Assembly: GCF_036588685.1 (NCBI RefSeq)
Contig: NC_086383.1
Coordinates: 37,518,171 to 37,582,170 of the forward strand
From: Mytilus trossulus
Lineage: Eukaryota; Mollusca; Bivalvia; Mytilida; Mytilidae
Length of the DNA stretch: 64,000 bases
Direction of reading: 5' to 3'
Made by a program: the position numbers and the translations under genes. The notes under the pieces were generated by a model. It searched no databases and was not told where the DNA came from. It was given only the letters and a program-made list of their open reading frames with translations. Shown piece after piece: positions 14,873 to 26,480 of this stretch. Numbering within the stretch: position 1 is the stretch's first letter; each line of letters begins with the position of its first letter.

Positions 14873-15234
14873 AACATTTGTCCAACTTAGCATTACGTTT
14901 TATGCATCGTACAGCAGAAAAACAACTGACCATGACATTCCTGACTTTAGCATAGTCATATTCCTAAGCAAATGATGATATTATACTCGCTTTCTTTCTA
15001 GGACATTTATTTGTCTAAAAGTTAAGCAGGAAAATACATATGATTATTCACAGAAACGGTTAATGATCTTCAACATTCGCTACGTGAAGCAATTAAAATG
15101 CCTTGAACACAGGTTGTCAGGGGTTCTTTCGTGTATGCAAAACATGGTGCAGCACTTCTAAATTTAGTTGTGATAATCTAAAATATGCATTAGCAAACGT
15201 TATTTACTCTAATGACTAGTGTTGTTTTATAAAC
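14873..15234. other. Non-repetitive flank of the tandem array
   Basis: The sequence diverges from the array immediately after AAACTACA at 14872. Nothing is recognised in it. Confidence 0.5.
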
Positions 15235-15525
15235 AAAATGTGGTATGATTGTTAATGAGACAAATCTCCACAAGCGACCAAGCTGACACAGAAATTAACA
15301 AATAGAGGTCACCATAGGGCCTTCACCAATGAGCAAAGCCCATACCACGTAGTCAGTTATAGATTGCCCCTAATTGACAATGATAAACAATTCACACGTA
15401 CAAACTAATGACCTTATTTAAAAAGGTAAACGTAAAGCAAATATGTAACACATTCATAAACGACAACCAGTGACATACAGGCTCCTGACTTGGGACAGGC
15501 ACATACAAACATAATGTATCGTGGT
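15235..15525 (+). repeat. Dispersed repeat, 'GGTATGATT...CTCCTGAC' family
   Basis: This begins TGTGGTATGATTG and includes GAGCAAAGCCCATACCAC, CATAAACGACAACCAGTGA and a CTCCTGACTTGGGACAGGCA block near its end. The 37845-38128 copy has the same blocks in the same order. The 2861-2990 copy is a shorter, inverted version. Confidence 0.75.
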
Positions 15526-16529
15526 AACTTAATATGTAAGTGAGATCCGAACCCTCCCCCTAACCCGGGACAGTGGTGTTACAGTACAACACAAGAGCGA
15601 CCAATAAAAATTCGTAGAAAAAGGCTTAACGCATCAAAAGGACAAACATTCAAGTTTACGTGTACAGGTACCTGCCTGAGAGGTTGAAAAATAGGATAAG
15701 TGATTTAAAACGGAATCATTATTTTCAACTGTTCCAAAATACAAACTTGTTAAAATTATCTAAACTGATATATTTGTTTGTTTTTAACTTGATTGATTGA
15801 TCAACCTAATGTTGGTTGTTCAATATCCAGTGGGAAATAGTTCATGCATGTTAAGAACAGAACGGAAACACACTAATAATAAATACAATGGTAGTAGAGT
15901 CCGTAAAACGAGGGTATATTGAATATTAAATATGGACGTAAATGTATCCTTGCATACTGCCATCTACGCATGCAGACCCCTCACATAGTTGTTTTAAGGT
16001 GTTGATAACCTCTCTACACGAAGCATCGAATTCAACGTCTCCGTTTTAAAAGAATGTAACTCTTGCTTGTACATCATGCATTGCCAAACGGACGCAACCT
16101 TTGAAAAAGGTTTACCGTGGTTCCGAAAAAGAACTGCAACTGCGTACTATAAGAATACAGTCACCTATGGTGGAAGGGCGTATGATTGAAACTTAAAAAT
16201 CATTAAGAAAATATACACTATTAATTCAGTAATTTATGTACTTTAAAATTTCCCAAATCCTGCATAAATATGTGTGTGAGCATCGGAAAAATCGTTGATG
16301 CATTCGAATAATATCATGCATGTGTGATGTACATTTCATCATTCTTACGACAACAATAAGCACATGGTATCGTAGAATTAAAACTGATAATTCTGATATA
16401 ACAATGCACACAATATATACTTCCTTGTAGGTTTCAATGATCCATAATAAATGTAGACATATATAACTTACAGAAAATTTAAAAATATTTTTATGTTTGA
16501 ACCATATTTAAAAATGAATTAAAAAAAAG
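15526..16529. other. Gene-poor region
   Basis: No gene, RNA or clear repeat is recognised here. Confidence 0.5.
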
Positions 16530-17170
16530 ACAGGCAAATAATCACAAGATTTAGAACTAGCTGTCATGATCTTGCAATCGAAAGAGGAAGGTATATTGGG
16601 ATTAAAGCTGAAGACAGAAAGTGTAAGCTATGTAAGAACGCAGTTGAAGACGAACTACATTTTCTTTTAAAATGTCCTGTTCTAAAAGATACTCGATCTC
16701 ACATCTATCTAATTCAAATTCCAAATTCAAAATTTTTTCAAGATTATCTGATGAATGAAATTTGTTTGGATTCTTTCATCTGAAGATTTGTTTGTAACTT
16801 CAAACTTATCTAATTTATTGCACTCCCTTTTTGAAGAACGAAAGAAATTTATAGAAAATATTGTTTTATAAAAAAGAAAAAAAATAGAAGAAAAATATAG
16901 ATAAATATATATAGGAAATAAAATTGATCAGGTCACAGTGCCACCCATAACAACTATTTTTTTGTCAATAACTTGGTTTATATCAGGTTAATTAGTGTAA
17001 ATGTCTATTCATGTGTTGATTTTTTAAAAAAAAATTTTGTTGTCTAAATGTACTTTAATAATTCTAATCATTTTCTGTGCTTTATTTTGTAATTCATTCA
17101 TTTGATTGTATAGTTCAAATTTTGGGCACCATGATTGGTTAATAATAATTATCTTATCTTATCTTATATC
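16530..17170 (+). mobile_element. Degenerate 3' end of a non-LTR retrotransposon (LINE)
   Basis: The plus strand from about 16530 encodes the C-terminal part of a LINE ORF2-type protein. It shows a basic RFRTSCHDLAIERGRY segment, then CKLCKNAVEDELHFLLKC, a C-x2-C-x9-H-x4-C putative zinc knuckle, then CPVLKDTR. This arrangement is typical of the region after the reverse transcriptase in CR1/L2/I-like elements. The frame stops at a TGA near 16781 and continues in another frame (SSEDLFVTSNLSNLLH...) to a TAA near 16870, so a frameshift has occurred. The following ~300 bp has no frame and ends in a TTATC microsatellite at ~17147-17169, a common LINE 3' tail. No reverse transcriptase core is present, so this is a 5'-truncated dead copy. 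Confidence 0.75.
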
Positions 17171-18035
17171 ATTCTGCTGGTTTTCATATGATAATGCTGT
17201 ACTATATAATTCCTTATTCCTTTACTTGTGTTTTTTTTTTATTTCACATGTATCATGCAAGAATATTCCTATATATTCATGTAAAATGTTGTGAATTACA
17301 ATATATATATATACCATTAAGTACATGCAGGTACCAAATATGATGTTTGAATTATAATTACCACTTAGTTCACAGTTTTATGTATATATCCAAAATTATC
17401 TTAACTACTGCACATGATGCATAATGATATGAAAATTTCCTTTTGTGTGTTGATCCTTCAAGACAGAAGTGCACAGTCATTTCCTCTGATGTAAAACCTT
17501 TATTTCTCTGTCTTCAATGTTCAAGTGTCAGTTTTAACAGTAATGAAATCCTTCCTTTTAGTGTAATACTGAAAACTGCTGCATTCCAAAGTTACCTGTG
17601 ATATGGCATGGGGTTTTCATAATCAGCACTGTTATATTTTTGTTATATGTCATCAAGATTTTATCTTAAAAAACATTGATTTCACTTTCTTTTCATGTAT
17701 ATATATCTAAAGCTATACTCATACATGGTTACAAAATGTCTGGCAATTTCCTTGTATATCTTCATAAGACAGAAGTGGTCACTATTTTTCTTTGATTACT
17801 TTTTTCAAATTTCAGTTAGGCTATCATAGTTAAAACTAACTTGTATGACACCATTTCCTCCAAGTAATCTTCATGCATGTACTGAAAAAAATATGTAAAC
17901 CATTAATGGCATTTAAAAGTTATTGGTAAAAGTAATTTTCATTTGCTACATGTATAATTAACTCATTAGTTACTCTACTTTTAATGACTATATGGTAATC
18001 TTGTTATATTTCCTTAATTTGTTAAGTACATTTTA
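17171..18035. other. Non-coding region with a possible diverged ~310-bp duplication
   Basis: Both ~17435 and ~17745 show the pattern 'AATTTCCTT...AAGACAGAAGTG', suggesting two old copies of a ~310-bp sequence. No gene is recognised. Confidence 0.35.
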
Positions 18036-18655
18036 ATTCTTGACAAATAGTAATAAATATCCAACTGCACCGTTTGAGTTTCGGGTAGCCCAGAACAACG
18101 TGATCATTCTAGTACATGCAGTCAGCCGTGCGAAAGGCAGTGATATGTCGACGTCAGCATATGCCTTTTTTAGAAGGTGAGATCCACAGCTCAAGAATTC
18201 AAGAACGAAAGTTATGACCTGCATGCAAGCACCGATCCGTTTCGGACTGTCGGATATTTAATCAAAAAGTTCGTAATACAAACGCTAGACTTGTGTTATC
18301 AATCATGTCACCATTGCCTTACATATCTTCTGCACTGATAGCGCTGCTTATACGATCTTTCGACAAGCTTGATACACTGTCACTTCGACAATCAAACACC
18401 TCTAGCTCACCACGTCACATCTTTATCATGCTCCACCGAACGAAATGTCAGTATTGTTGCTTATACACCCCTTAAGAGAGTGTTCAGACTGGAACGCAAT
18501 CTTCGTACAGTGTGAATGCCCCTTTTATTCCAAAATTTTAAACCGGGTTTGGTGGGTGTAGTTAGTGGGTAAGTACAAACATATCTAGATATGTTCACAC
18601 TCATGAAGTTGCGTTTGATACTAACCAAATGAAATATGTATGTATGTTGCACAAT
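18036..18655. other. Segment of raised GC with overlapping short frames
   Basis: This block is visibly richer in G+C than its surroundings and has 60-63-codon open frames on both strands (18033-18224 minus, 18293-18475 plus, 18461-18652 minus). I recognise none of them. It may be a decayed coding or mobile sequence. Confidence 0.3.
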
Positions 18656-19334
18656 TTATGTTTCAACGAAGAGTTTGATTTGTTAACATGTTGTATTCCT
18701 TATAAACGGTCCGAGATACACTATGAAATTAGTTGATTTATGAATTCGTTTGATAGCCTTTAATTTTAAGTTTTACAGAAATATCGACATATACAGTTTA
18801 CAAAACAACAAATCAATATCAAATAGAATAAAAGCCGTATAAGGTAGTAAGGCCGACAATTACAGGTAAACCTAATACTAGTATATCAAAATGAGGACAC
18901 AGGAAAGAAGTATGGATTTAAAATTTCCTCATTTCACCTTCGAAATCCTTAGATAGTTGTAGCTTGACACTATGTCACCAGCGATGTTCAATTTAGTTAT
19001 GTAAAAATACATAAACACAGATTGGGATCAGGAAGAGGTAACATATGTGGGCCGAATTCATTCAATGAATATTTTGAAAGAATAGATGAACATATCCAAC
19101 CAACTGCAACCAGTATATAACAAGAAAAAAATGTTAACACGCTTTCGAATTCATCTTATGTTGGCAATTCGTGTCGATTTTTAGCGAATTTTTTACTTTA
19201 CATTCTGTTGAAGTTCAAATACTATTCTATTGGCAAGTAAAACCATTGAATATTACTTCGATATATTTAATATATTGCTTTGATTAGTTTTTGATGTGTA
19301 TAAATGGCAAGGCATTACGAGTCCAAAGTAAAAT

Positions 19335-19560
19335 CTTACGATACTGATGATAGGCAATGTCGCAGTTGTCAACTTGTCAATCTGTGGTAGGCTTCGTGTT
19401 GCTTACTTTTCTATGTTGTTTCATGTATACTATTATTTGTCTGTTTGTCTCTTTGTCTCTTTCATGTTTGACCATGTCGTTGTCAGTCTCTTCTCAATTT
19501 ATGAGTTTGAAAGTCCCTCTGACATTTTTCGCATTAGTTTTAGATAATACTTTGGTCATG
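19335..19560 (+). repeat. Dispersed repeat fragment ('TTTGTCTGTTTGTCTCTTTG' family)
   Basis: The segment includes GTTGCTTACTTTTCTATGTT, CATGTCGTTGTCAGTCTC, TTTATGAGTTTGAAAGTCCC and TCTGACATTTTTCGC in order. I recall this order from a repeat common in mussel untranslated regions. The open frames across it (19347-19547 and 19357-19692) are products of the repeat. Confidence 0.55.
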
Positions 19561-22063
19561 GTAGTTGTCACACACCCAGCAATGGTGAATTTATATTTCA
19601 AGATGGATCATTTGAGTTTAATTTACAGAGTTATATTACAACAAATGTACTTTATATGGCAAATTAACAATAAATGCAGGTTTGAATACTAATCGAAGTA
19701 AAAAAGAATGCGTTAAATGCGTTGCTGTCTTTAAATCCAAGGTACATTAAAATGACAAAACTCAAAAGAACTAATAAAACCAGTAAAATAGTAATTTGCA
19801 AAATACAACTATATATACTTTAATTTCCTAGTTGAAGGCGTTTCTCAAATCATGTCGTCAACAAAGATTGGTGGCACTTTTTTAACTCGTAAAACATACA
19901 TTTAAAATCTCCAATAGTTGAATTTAATACCAAAGGACTATATTTTTTGCCTAAAAAACCTATGCTTGTAGAAATCTTTCGACATTAAGTCAATAGTATA
20001 TAACTAACAAAGTAAAGGATTCAATCATGTATGTTGCTAGCTTTTTCTTCCAATATTACATATACATAATTGCAAATGAAGGAAGGGATATGATTGATTA
20101 AGGGTATTTGTTTTTGTGTATGCTCATTATAAGAAAATGTGAGTTATAAATAAGTCAAGGTGGATCTGGATCATAAGACTGTGCAAAATTGTAATCATGA
20201 ATTACCATGCACACTAAAAGTTTGTGTCGTAAATTAACTGTTACTTTCTTTTAGATATGTTGATAAATTAAAAACTTTCAATTATTGTACATATGTCACT
20301 TTAAGAATCTTATCGCTAGTATGTGTATGTGTGAAAGACTAACAATGATAATTAACAAAATTTTAACATTTTCCGGCCAAATTTTGGGTTTTAAGGCAAC
20401 ATCTATTGTTTTCCTTATCGGTAATATATGTTTTAAGTTGCTTATTCTTAAAGCTATATTTCAGCTTTTTTTATTACAATTTTGGAACAAGTGTCAAAAA
20501 ACGTGCTTTTGATATTCCGATAAAAATATATTAACGCCTCTTAATCCCTTATCATTTCATTGAAAAACGGTCCCATTTACAAACCTCTTTAAAAGTAATA
20601 TTTTGAGCTTAAATGGTCCGGGAGTTTTTTTCAAATGCATAGAAAACAATACATCTGAATATCATAGGCAACGATTAGTCAAGGTCACTCATTACAATCA
20701 ATGAACACTGAACAATGTTCAATTGGCATGTTACAACAATATTTAGATTGCATAATATCTCAATATAGACATGGGGTGTGTAGTCGGAGATAGGTAAACC
20801 CTTTTTTTTAATTTCTGTCAAATGGTAAATTGAATAGTATTTACTTTGCATTGTTTTGGTATAGAACTAATTTTCTTGTTAAACACTCAATTATCTTTAC
20901 GTTATAAAGAACTGAATCTGATGATGTATCCACACCACAAGGCACACTTACCGAAACAAACTGTATAGTGTGACGACAGACTAAACCAATGTAAAGATAT
21001 TCAGCGATTCACTGCTTTATCTGGAATTCTGTAGCACTGAAGGAAAAATAAATAAAACATTAAGTCTATACAAAAGAGGGTATGCAGAAGACTTATGATG
21101 ATAAGCTACAACCTTTAATATTTTGCTATATAACTTTACACAATTCGACCATCTAAGAGAACCTCATTAGATGCATATACATTATTTACAATGCTTTATG
21201 ACGGTGTGCTGTCAAACTTAGTTTCATAGTTAGAGGAGGAATGTGCGCTCCAAAAAATGTATTCCCGAACTACATCATACACGTATGTTCCTCTTCTCTG
21301 GAAGTAGCGTTTTTGGTTATTGATGCCTGTCATATTTGTTTTGGTGATTCTTGTTTTGATTTGTGTAAAGATGCAGCCGTTATATTTGAACCAACAGTTG
21401 CCTTTTTTCTCAATTGGGTATATATATATATATGCATGATACTAGAGAAGAGGTTTTTTTGTGGATTTGTTTTGGGGTATAAAACCTCAGATAAACTAGT
21501 TGTTATTCTAGCGGAACCACGGACTTATGTGATAATGACTTGATATATAACTTCAACGTCTCGATATTCAGTTCATGAACAGATCTAGTTCCAGGAAAAT
21601 AACTACTAATATCAATCGCATCCAGCAAAATTCAACATATTTGTTTGACATAATAACAGAATCACAAATCAAGTGCTTTAAAAAGACAAACTACTTGATT
21701 CAAAGCTCAAGGCTTTATTATATTGTTGTAAATTAATGTATTTTCTAACTCATTTTCAAATGACACTGGTTGTTTATTTAGGCATTTTTTAGGCATGTGC
21801 TGTGCAGTGTTCTAATACTATATCTTCACAACTATATCATTACATGTTTATGATACATATATACTACAAATTACTCAATGGGGTTGAAATTTATTTGTCA
21901 GTCTTTCTATATACTATCAATCTAGCAATTATGAACTTTTATATAACTATATAATAGAGTATAAATATAGATTATATTTGATGTAATTTTTGATTACAAG
22001 ATTTGTTTCTTAAAGAGACGTTTTAGTTGCAAATTGACAATTTTTTTCCGAGTATGTACTTAC
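19561..22063. other. Gene-poor region
   Basis: No gene is supported. A 100-codon open frame at 21241-21543 crosses a (TA)n run, has no recognised domain and is not accepted as a gene. Confidence 0.5.
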
Positions 22064-22195
22064 AAAAGTGTATACAAATACAAATGAAGAATTTAACACT
22101 TGGTCCTTACTATCAACACTTGCATATGTCGTGTGGTGCTGAGTTTCGCGCTGACTGTTACCAGTATCAAACGTAACTAGAAAATTTACTGATAA
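22064..22195 (-). CDS. Candidate internal exon, possibly a cytoplasmic-tail exon
   Basis: On the minus strand a strong acceptor (T-rich tract ending TTTCTTTTTCAG) at 22195 and a consensus donor (GTAAGTAC) after 22064 bound an exactly 132-nt open segment. Only the phase-0 frame is open. It encodes 44 residues including HHTTYASVDSKDQVLN, a hydrophilic tyrosine-containing stretch. Both splice signals are good, but the phase (0) does not match the phase-1 end of the last SRCR exon at 27876. If it belongs to the same gene, at least one unseen exon with phases 1 to 0 must lie between. It could equally be chance. Confidence 0.3.
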
Positions 22196-22331
22196 CTGAA
22201 AAAGAAATAAAAAAGAGTTGACACAATACATATAACGCCTTACTTATATTTCATGCTAATCGTACATGTATGTGTACTTGTATAAATATCGCCAGTTATT
22301 TGTAAGTGTATCCATGTATGTTTTTTGTTGA

Positions 22332-22585
22332 TCACACTACACATTGTAGGACCTCAATATACAGGAATAAGATATAAGTCCCTGTTTATGAAAAGAAAGA
22401 CACAACTCGTCCAGTTTTTATCTTCTGTCAAAGTCATTGATTGCATGAACATATAAAGTCACACTACACATTTTAGGATCTCAATATACAGGAATAAGAT
22501 ATGAGTCCCTGTTAATGAAAAGAAAGACACAACTCGTCCAGTTTTTATCTTCTGTCAAAGTCATTGATTGCATGAACATATAAAT
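22332..22585. repeat. 127-bp tandem duplication
   Basis: Two adjacent copies (22332-22458 and 22459-22585) differ at about five positions. The duplication ends ~85 bp before the left end of the TTAA-flanked insertion. No function is seen. Confidence 0.9.
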
Positions 22586-22669
22586 TCAAAGATTGATTAA
22601 ATTATCTAATATTGATTTGAATCGTTTTCGCAGATCACCTGAATGATGGCAATGATATAAAACAAAGTT

Positions 22670-25600
22670 TTAAGGGCATATCCAACAGTTTATTTCTGAC
22701 GGTGAGAATTTTTTCCCTTTAAGATATATTATTCTTCAATTGACAGAGAATCGAATTTTGCCCCAAAAAATATATGTTGTCGATTTCGTTTTTGCAAAAA
22801 ATGCTGCTGAAAATTGAACATTTTTGGAATTTTGGAGTAAAAATCGTTTTTTATTTTAAAAAATTAAATATGATTTTTTAATCAAAATATACTTATATAA
22901 TTGGGCTCAAATTGAAGCAAAATAATTCAAGATGGTTAGAAAAATCTAACTTGACCATTTAAATAATTAATTCTTACTCAAATAAAGCCAAAAACGTCAT
23001 GGTTACCCCCAAAAACGGTAAGAAATGAACATTTGAAATGCACATTTTAGAATTTTTTAAATATTTCTAACGGTGTCGATTTGACCAAAGTAAGATATGT
23101 TATTCTTTGAAAAAAATGGAACGTCATAACGTTTTGAAAAATATTTGTCACCGTACTCGTTTTTGAGAAAAATCGAGTAATATCATACTGTTTACTCAAT
23201 CCCTTCCGTAAGCCTCACAAATTGCGCCAAAAATAAGACGTTTCGGAACGTAACGTTATAGTTCCCGCTAATTTTTCATAGGCAGTGCGACGGTGTTGCA
23301 GACAAATGTATTTTTACACTGTGACTTTGTTGGATAGTTGTCTCGACAGCAGTCATGTTGCCTCTTCTTCTTTATAATGGACCAGTATATGAACGAGATA
23401 ATAATTCAGTTAGCTCTACTATATTATTCGTCAAAATTGTGAAACCCGGGTGTGAAACATGCAAACCATTAACCCAAATAATTCAGTCGTTATATTCCGC
23501 TGATCTACGATTACTACCTAGCAAGTAGGAGAGATCGATTACGGGGAGGTACTGACTTATTCGGTTTAGCAAACCATGGAATACTAGTAACAAACTATTA
23601 AAAGAGTCCCCGGCTATCGTATACGGTATTTCATCCCTCTTTTACAACAAACGAATTACACGTTAGAAGTCCGTTTCTGTGTGTCGGTCTATAGTACAAA
23701 GCAGGGTTAATTTTCATATTATATTTACATTTGATGTTTTTCATTTAATATGCCACTTGACGTCCGTCGTCATTATTTATTTTACCGTTACTTAACAAAG
23801 AAGTGATTGTCTTACACTGATTTACATTACACTGTCTATATAATTTCACACATCGAAATCAATAAAGAGCACGTGAAATTTTGCAACCAAACACTTGTCT
23901 AAAATCTCACCCACTCCGTATTATTTCCTGTTGCAGTTTTGGCTCTTTCTCTTTACAGGCTTCTAGCTATAACAAAAATCTGTATGTTGACTCTTAGTGT
24001 TTTGAATTATATGTGTCGTTGGTTTGCTGACGTATTAATGTATACCTTTAAAATCTTTATCATTAAAAATGGATTGATTGGGTATAGAAATATTCCGTCT
24101 CTGGACTGCTCCTGTCCGACAGTTACGTGTATATATTTGCTAAAATTGGGTGCGGCCGTTTAGCTGCTCGGATGTATAAATTTGCAGCATCATTTAGTCG
24201 AAATAAAAATGTAATATCAGATGCATAGAGTAAGGAGAGTTTCGCGCTATCTATACGCTAAAATACCATCTAAATAAATGATTGAGGGATAAAGGAACTT
24301 CGAATAAAATCTATAAACAACAACAAAGGTCAGATGAAAATTGAAGTTGCGCCTTTTGCAGTTGTAGATGAAAACATACTTTGATGAACAAAACAGATCA
24401 GTTTGACATTAACTTGAGCATAAACAAAACGACCGAAAAATGTTGAATGTTAAAATAAATTGTGGACATTTTTTCGTGTGTTTTTGCTTTTATGACATAT
24501 TTACTATAATGTATATATTAAGTATATGAAATTGAAACTGTGACAGTATTTTTTTCACCTAAACGAGCCTGACTGCCGTGGTATTACGCTTCAATATATG
24601 AGTTATTGCATATATACACAATGGAAATTGTTTTCTGTTCTACTGCCCTCTACATAGTTTGGCTGTATACAATGTAACCACTGATGTAGACTACTAGAGT
24701 AGGGCGCTCATATTCGCCGTGGACACAATTACGCCGTTTTATAATTTTAAGGTGTAAAAACTTCAAAGGATGGTTGAAATGGAAGAAATATGCCGATAAA
24801 TTATATTTTTAAAACAAATATGGTTATTTTTGAAAATGAGACATAATTTCGGAACTAACCGCAAAGGACCGAAAAACGGACATCGATTTACAGCCAATTT
24901 CCTGAATGAAAAAAAAATTCAAAGAAATATTTCTTAGTTATTTTCTTGACTGATTGCCCAAAATTTCATTTTTTTACACCTTTCAAATGTCTGCTATTCA
25001 TCTATAATGAAATTTATTTGATAAATATTGTTTAAAGCTGCAGTTATTTGGTTTAAAATAGATATGCAAAAACGGCGAATATGTGTCCCCCGTTGACAAA
25101 AAATCAGGAAACACCCTTTAATCACACTTTTTAGATGATTTTTCTCAAAACAAACACGTTTTCAAGCTAAGAATAATTTGCATTTGAAGTTATTTTCATA
25201 TAGAAATATCAGTATACTTCAAAAAACATAAAGACCTGAACATAAACTGAAGAAAACATGGAAAGATATGGCGAAATTGAGCACCCCACTCTATATTATT
25301 ATTGATTATTCAAAAAAGTGATTTCAAAGAGAAAGATGCGGAAAGAAATTCTAAAATTTTCGTTTTGAAATAAGATATAAAATAAAAATAAAAAACTGGA
25401 ACACTGTTTGAGACAATTATCAGTTGAGAACTAATGATTATGCATCACTATATGAAACTGATGAATTGATTGCTGCCGTGCTCCAGTGGCAAATATATCA
25501 CGCATATCTACGACGAGGCGAGAGTGGATCGATTGATACATTATCAAGATATAAAGAGTGTTCTAGCGGTAAAACGTATGCCGTACTAGATAAAGTTGAA

Positions 25601-26480
25601 TGATGATCAAAATTGTGAGTAAAGCTATTAGCCCCCCCCCCTTTTTGAATTATGGTATTTTGTCAAAGGCTGTTTTTTTTTCCCATCATGTTATGGACCT
25701 ACTGACTGAAAAGGGCGTGTCTAATTAGTAAAGACACCTACACTGGTTTTTTTGTGTTTTATTTTTAAATTATATTTGTTTCCTCATACATAAGTAAACA
25801 CCAACATCGTCGGATATTTTCTACTTGTATGTCAGTGTATATATTACAATGTTTTCCTATTTCAATATTTTTTTATTACTGTGTCATCTTTTGTTTTACA
25901 TTGTTTACCGGTTAAAGTTCATATTCATTTAAAGAGCTACTGTATATCTATTAGCACTTCAACGCAAAGCTAGATGCATGATAAATGCTATTTTACGCCG
26001 TATTTTTTTTTTCTCAAGAAACCTTTTTTTCATCTTTCTCAAGTAAAACCAAACTTTAAGTTTTCTATCCTGAATGACAAAATCTCGGAAAAAGTTGATA
26101 AAGAACTAATAACAATTTGTGTTACTTTCTTATGCAATAATAAATCATTATGCATTTGCTTTCGTTGTTTTCTACTGTATTGAAGATAATTTAATAAAAC
26201 GGAAACTTAAGTGAGTATGGTCTAGTAATGATTAAGATAATTGCAGTTCTTTTATAATAGACCAAATGGACAAAGATATCTTTTAGTTTTGAATTCTAGT
26301 TCTGCTAATATTCTGTATGATTTTTTGCCGATTCCCGCCGTGCCATTTCCAATGAGGAAAGAAACCGCTCTTTCCAAACGGCCATTATGACGTCGTTGAA
26401 ACACCGTGAAATTACGGGAAACAATAGACGACGTTTACGTTTGTTATTACCTCCCCTGAAACTGTTGGATATGCCCTTAA
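22670..26480. mobile_element. 3.8-kb TTAA-flanked element with 18-bp terminal inverted repeats
   Basis: The left end at 22674-22691 reads GGGCATATCCAACAGTTT and the right end at 26459-26476 is its exact reverse complement. Both ends are bordered by TTAA (22670-22673 and 26477-26480), the target duplication used by piggyBac-type elements. Internal frames are short (74 and 69 codons), so no transposase is encoded and the copy is non-autonomous or decayed. piggyBac ends usually start with CC rather than GGG, so the superfamily is tentative. A smaller element is nested at 24697-25291. A dispersed-repeat fragment lies near 23318-23380. Confidence 0.75.
24695..25293. mobile_element. Nested ~595-bp MITE with TA flanks
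   Basis: The ends at 24697 and 25291 are inverted repeats of about 22 bp with roughly four mismatches; the shared pattern is GAGTRGGGYGCTCA followed by TTCGCC. Each end is bordered by TA, the duplication made by Tc1/mariner elements. No coding frame is present. Confidence 0.6.

Noticed and set aside
19347..19692. Two overlapping plus-strand frames
   Set aside because: They are read through a dispersed repeat fragment.
21241..21543. 100-codon plus-strand frame
   Set aside because: It crosses a (TA)n run, has no recognised domain and no clear splice or promoter context.
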